Shown here: positions 63,118 to 64,000 of the stretch, one piece after another
Layout: every line of letters starts with the position of its first letter
Numbering within the stretch: the stretch's first letter is position 1
Origin: Mesostigma viride
Lineage: Eukaryota > Streptophyta > Mesostigmatophyceae > Mesostigmatales > Mesostigmataceae
DNA: 64,000 nucleotides
Direction: 5' to 3'
NCBI GenBank assembly: GCA_009746045.1
Contig: RPFO01001241.1
Location: 1-64,000, forward strand
The notes under the pieces: generated by a model
The model's database searches: none
What the model was told of the DNA's origin: nothing
Seen by the model: only the letters and a program-made list of their open reading frames with translations
Translations under genes and position numbers: made by a program

Positions 63118-64000
63118 ATGGCCGCCCAGGCTCCTGCGGTCCACTCTCTCTTTCTCTTCAAGAGCGATACCGATAAGTTTTGGATCTACACGTTGAAGGC
63201 CAGCGCGCACTTCGACGTGGATCCCACCACCGATATTCGCGTGCGGAAGTCTGACGTGATGGTCCACGGCCCCGACCTCGCCAAGGCAGCATCGAACGGG
63301 ACGAAGCGATTCGATACTTTTATGGCAAACAAGAGCCCGACGAAGATCGTGGACAAGGTGATGACGGGTTCGAACGACGACCGCGGCACGTGGATCCACG
63401 CGGACATGGTGGACACGGTGATGGCTTGGGCCACGAAACCCCCCTCCAAGCGACACGAGCTGCGCGTGCAGGAGCGTCTGGCGAGCCTCATGAAGGGCGC
63501 GCGGTGCGAGGTGGAGTGCCCCGCCGGATTCGTGGACATCGTGAGCGACGACCCTCCCGTTATCGTGGAGGTGAAGGAGCTGAAGAGGTGGAAAGAGGGC
63601 GTCGGGCAACTTCAGGTGTACGGGCAGTTCTTCCCGAACCACAAGCGCTGTCTCCACCTGTTCCGAACTTCGAAGCAGAACACCGACATCCTCGAGGTGA
63701 TCGAGACGACCTGCGGGGCGAATGGCATCGAGATGTGTCTCGACGAGGACTTCTACAACGAAGACGCAATCAGCAGCCCGTCCCCGGACCGCGCTCCGTG
63801 CCAGGAGGTCGCTACGATCGTCGCCCCCTCCGCGTCGTCTCCGGTCGACGGCGAGTCGTTGGGTTCCAAGAGGGAGAGGAAGGAGGCCGAGCTGGAGATT
63901 CTGAAGCTGGAGGTTGAGAGGGAGGAGCTGGAGGCGAAGAGGAGGAGGTTGATGATGGACTCTCGCCTCTACGAGTTGGAGTTCAAGGTGAAGGCCATGG
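63118..64000 (+). CDS. KilA-N-like / PD-(D/E)XK nuclease-like protein, 3' end outside window
   Basis: 294 codons from ATG 63118, still open at the window edge. Residues 20-105 resemble a KilA-N/MSV199-type DNA-binding region (FWIYTLKASAHFDVD..., TWIHADMVDTVMAW). A nuclease-like core follows at about 130-190: CEVECPAGFVDIV, VIVEVKELKRWKEGVGQLQVYG, HLF. It fits the E...D...E-x-K ligands. A Lys/Glu/Leu coiled coil reaches the edge. Upstream control is the rich early-type promoter. Confidence 0.65.
   Translation, partial: MAAQAPAVHSLFLFKSDTDKFWIYTLKASAHFDVDPTTDIRVRKSDVMVHGPDLAKAASNGTKRFDTFMANKSPTKIVDKVMTGSNDDRGTWIHADMVDTVMAWATKPPSKRHELRVQERLASLMKGARCEVECPAGFVDIVSDDPPVIVEVKELKRWKEGVGQLQVYGQFFPNHKRCLHLFRTSKQNTDILEVIETTCGANGIEMCLDEDFYNEDAISSPSPDRAPCQEVATIVAPSASSPVDGESLGSKRERKEAELEILKLEVEREELEAKRRRLMMDSRLYELEFKVKAM

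Noticed and set aside
1..64000. tRNA genes, rRNA or spliceosomal introns
   Set aside because: No cloverleaf-type or rRNA-like segment was recognised by reading, and core genes are uninterrupted apart from homopolymer shifts. A tRNA scan was not possible.

Overview
The window reads as a piece of a GC-rich nucleocytoplasmic large DNA virus genome (phylum Nucleocytoviricota). It carries four paralogous double-jelly-roll major capsid proteins, an A32-type packaging ATPase, a VLTF3-like late transcription factor, a PCNA clamp, a DUF5764-like protein, KilA-N-like proteins, and ubiquitin-pathway genes (JAB, OTU, RING, F-box-like). Genes are dense, intron-less and on both strands. Only ATG starts were accepted. 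I cannot place it in a named family from sequence alone. A fresh Ty1/copia-type LTR retrotransposon sits inside one viral gene, so the DNA has been in a eukaryotic nucleus. It is either a free virus with a nuclear phase or a viral region endogenised in a host chromosome.

Layout: 0-2.7 kb, a DDE (IS630/Tc1-like) transposase-like gene in three frames. 2.6-15.1 kb, virion-type membrane proteins, a tandem pair of large unknown paralogues, a zinc-finger protein, JAB protease, packaging ATPase and RING protein. 15.4-30.6 kb, a capsid module (MCP1-4, a LysM protein) interleaved with a Rieske oxygenase, a low-complexity giant, a DUF2314-like protein and a MYND protein. 30.6-40.8 kb, PCNA, VLTF3-like factor, KilA-N protein, HNH endonuclease and membrane proteins. 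40.8-48.6 kb, the retrotransposon with 617-bp LTRs and a GGAAC target-site duplication. 49-61.4 kb, an accessory zone of small or mid-sized unrelated proteins, many with a shared short basic N-terminal leader, ending in a foldback repeat and a truncated F-box paralogue. 61.4-64 kb, two genes diverging from an elaborate promoter.

Two promoter styles stand out. Many structural genes have TATATA within about 10-25 bases of the ATG. A second set (near 15.2, 22.2, 35.7 and 62.9 kb) has longer upstream regions with TTTCCCGCC (E2F-type) sites, GAA/TTC heat-shock-type blocks and GTTAAGTTAAC palindromes, in different combinations, as if early genes were read by the host's RNA polymerase II machinery.

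At least eleven reading-frame breaks are all the same kind: one base short in a G or C run of 5-7. They affect MCP2, the transposase, the LysM protein and several accessory genes. This is most simply homopolymer under-calling in the assembly, but decay after endogenisation or transcript slippage are alternatives. Affected genes are annotated over their full probable span.
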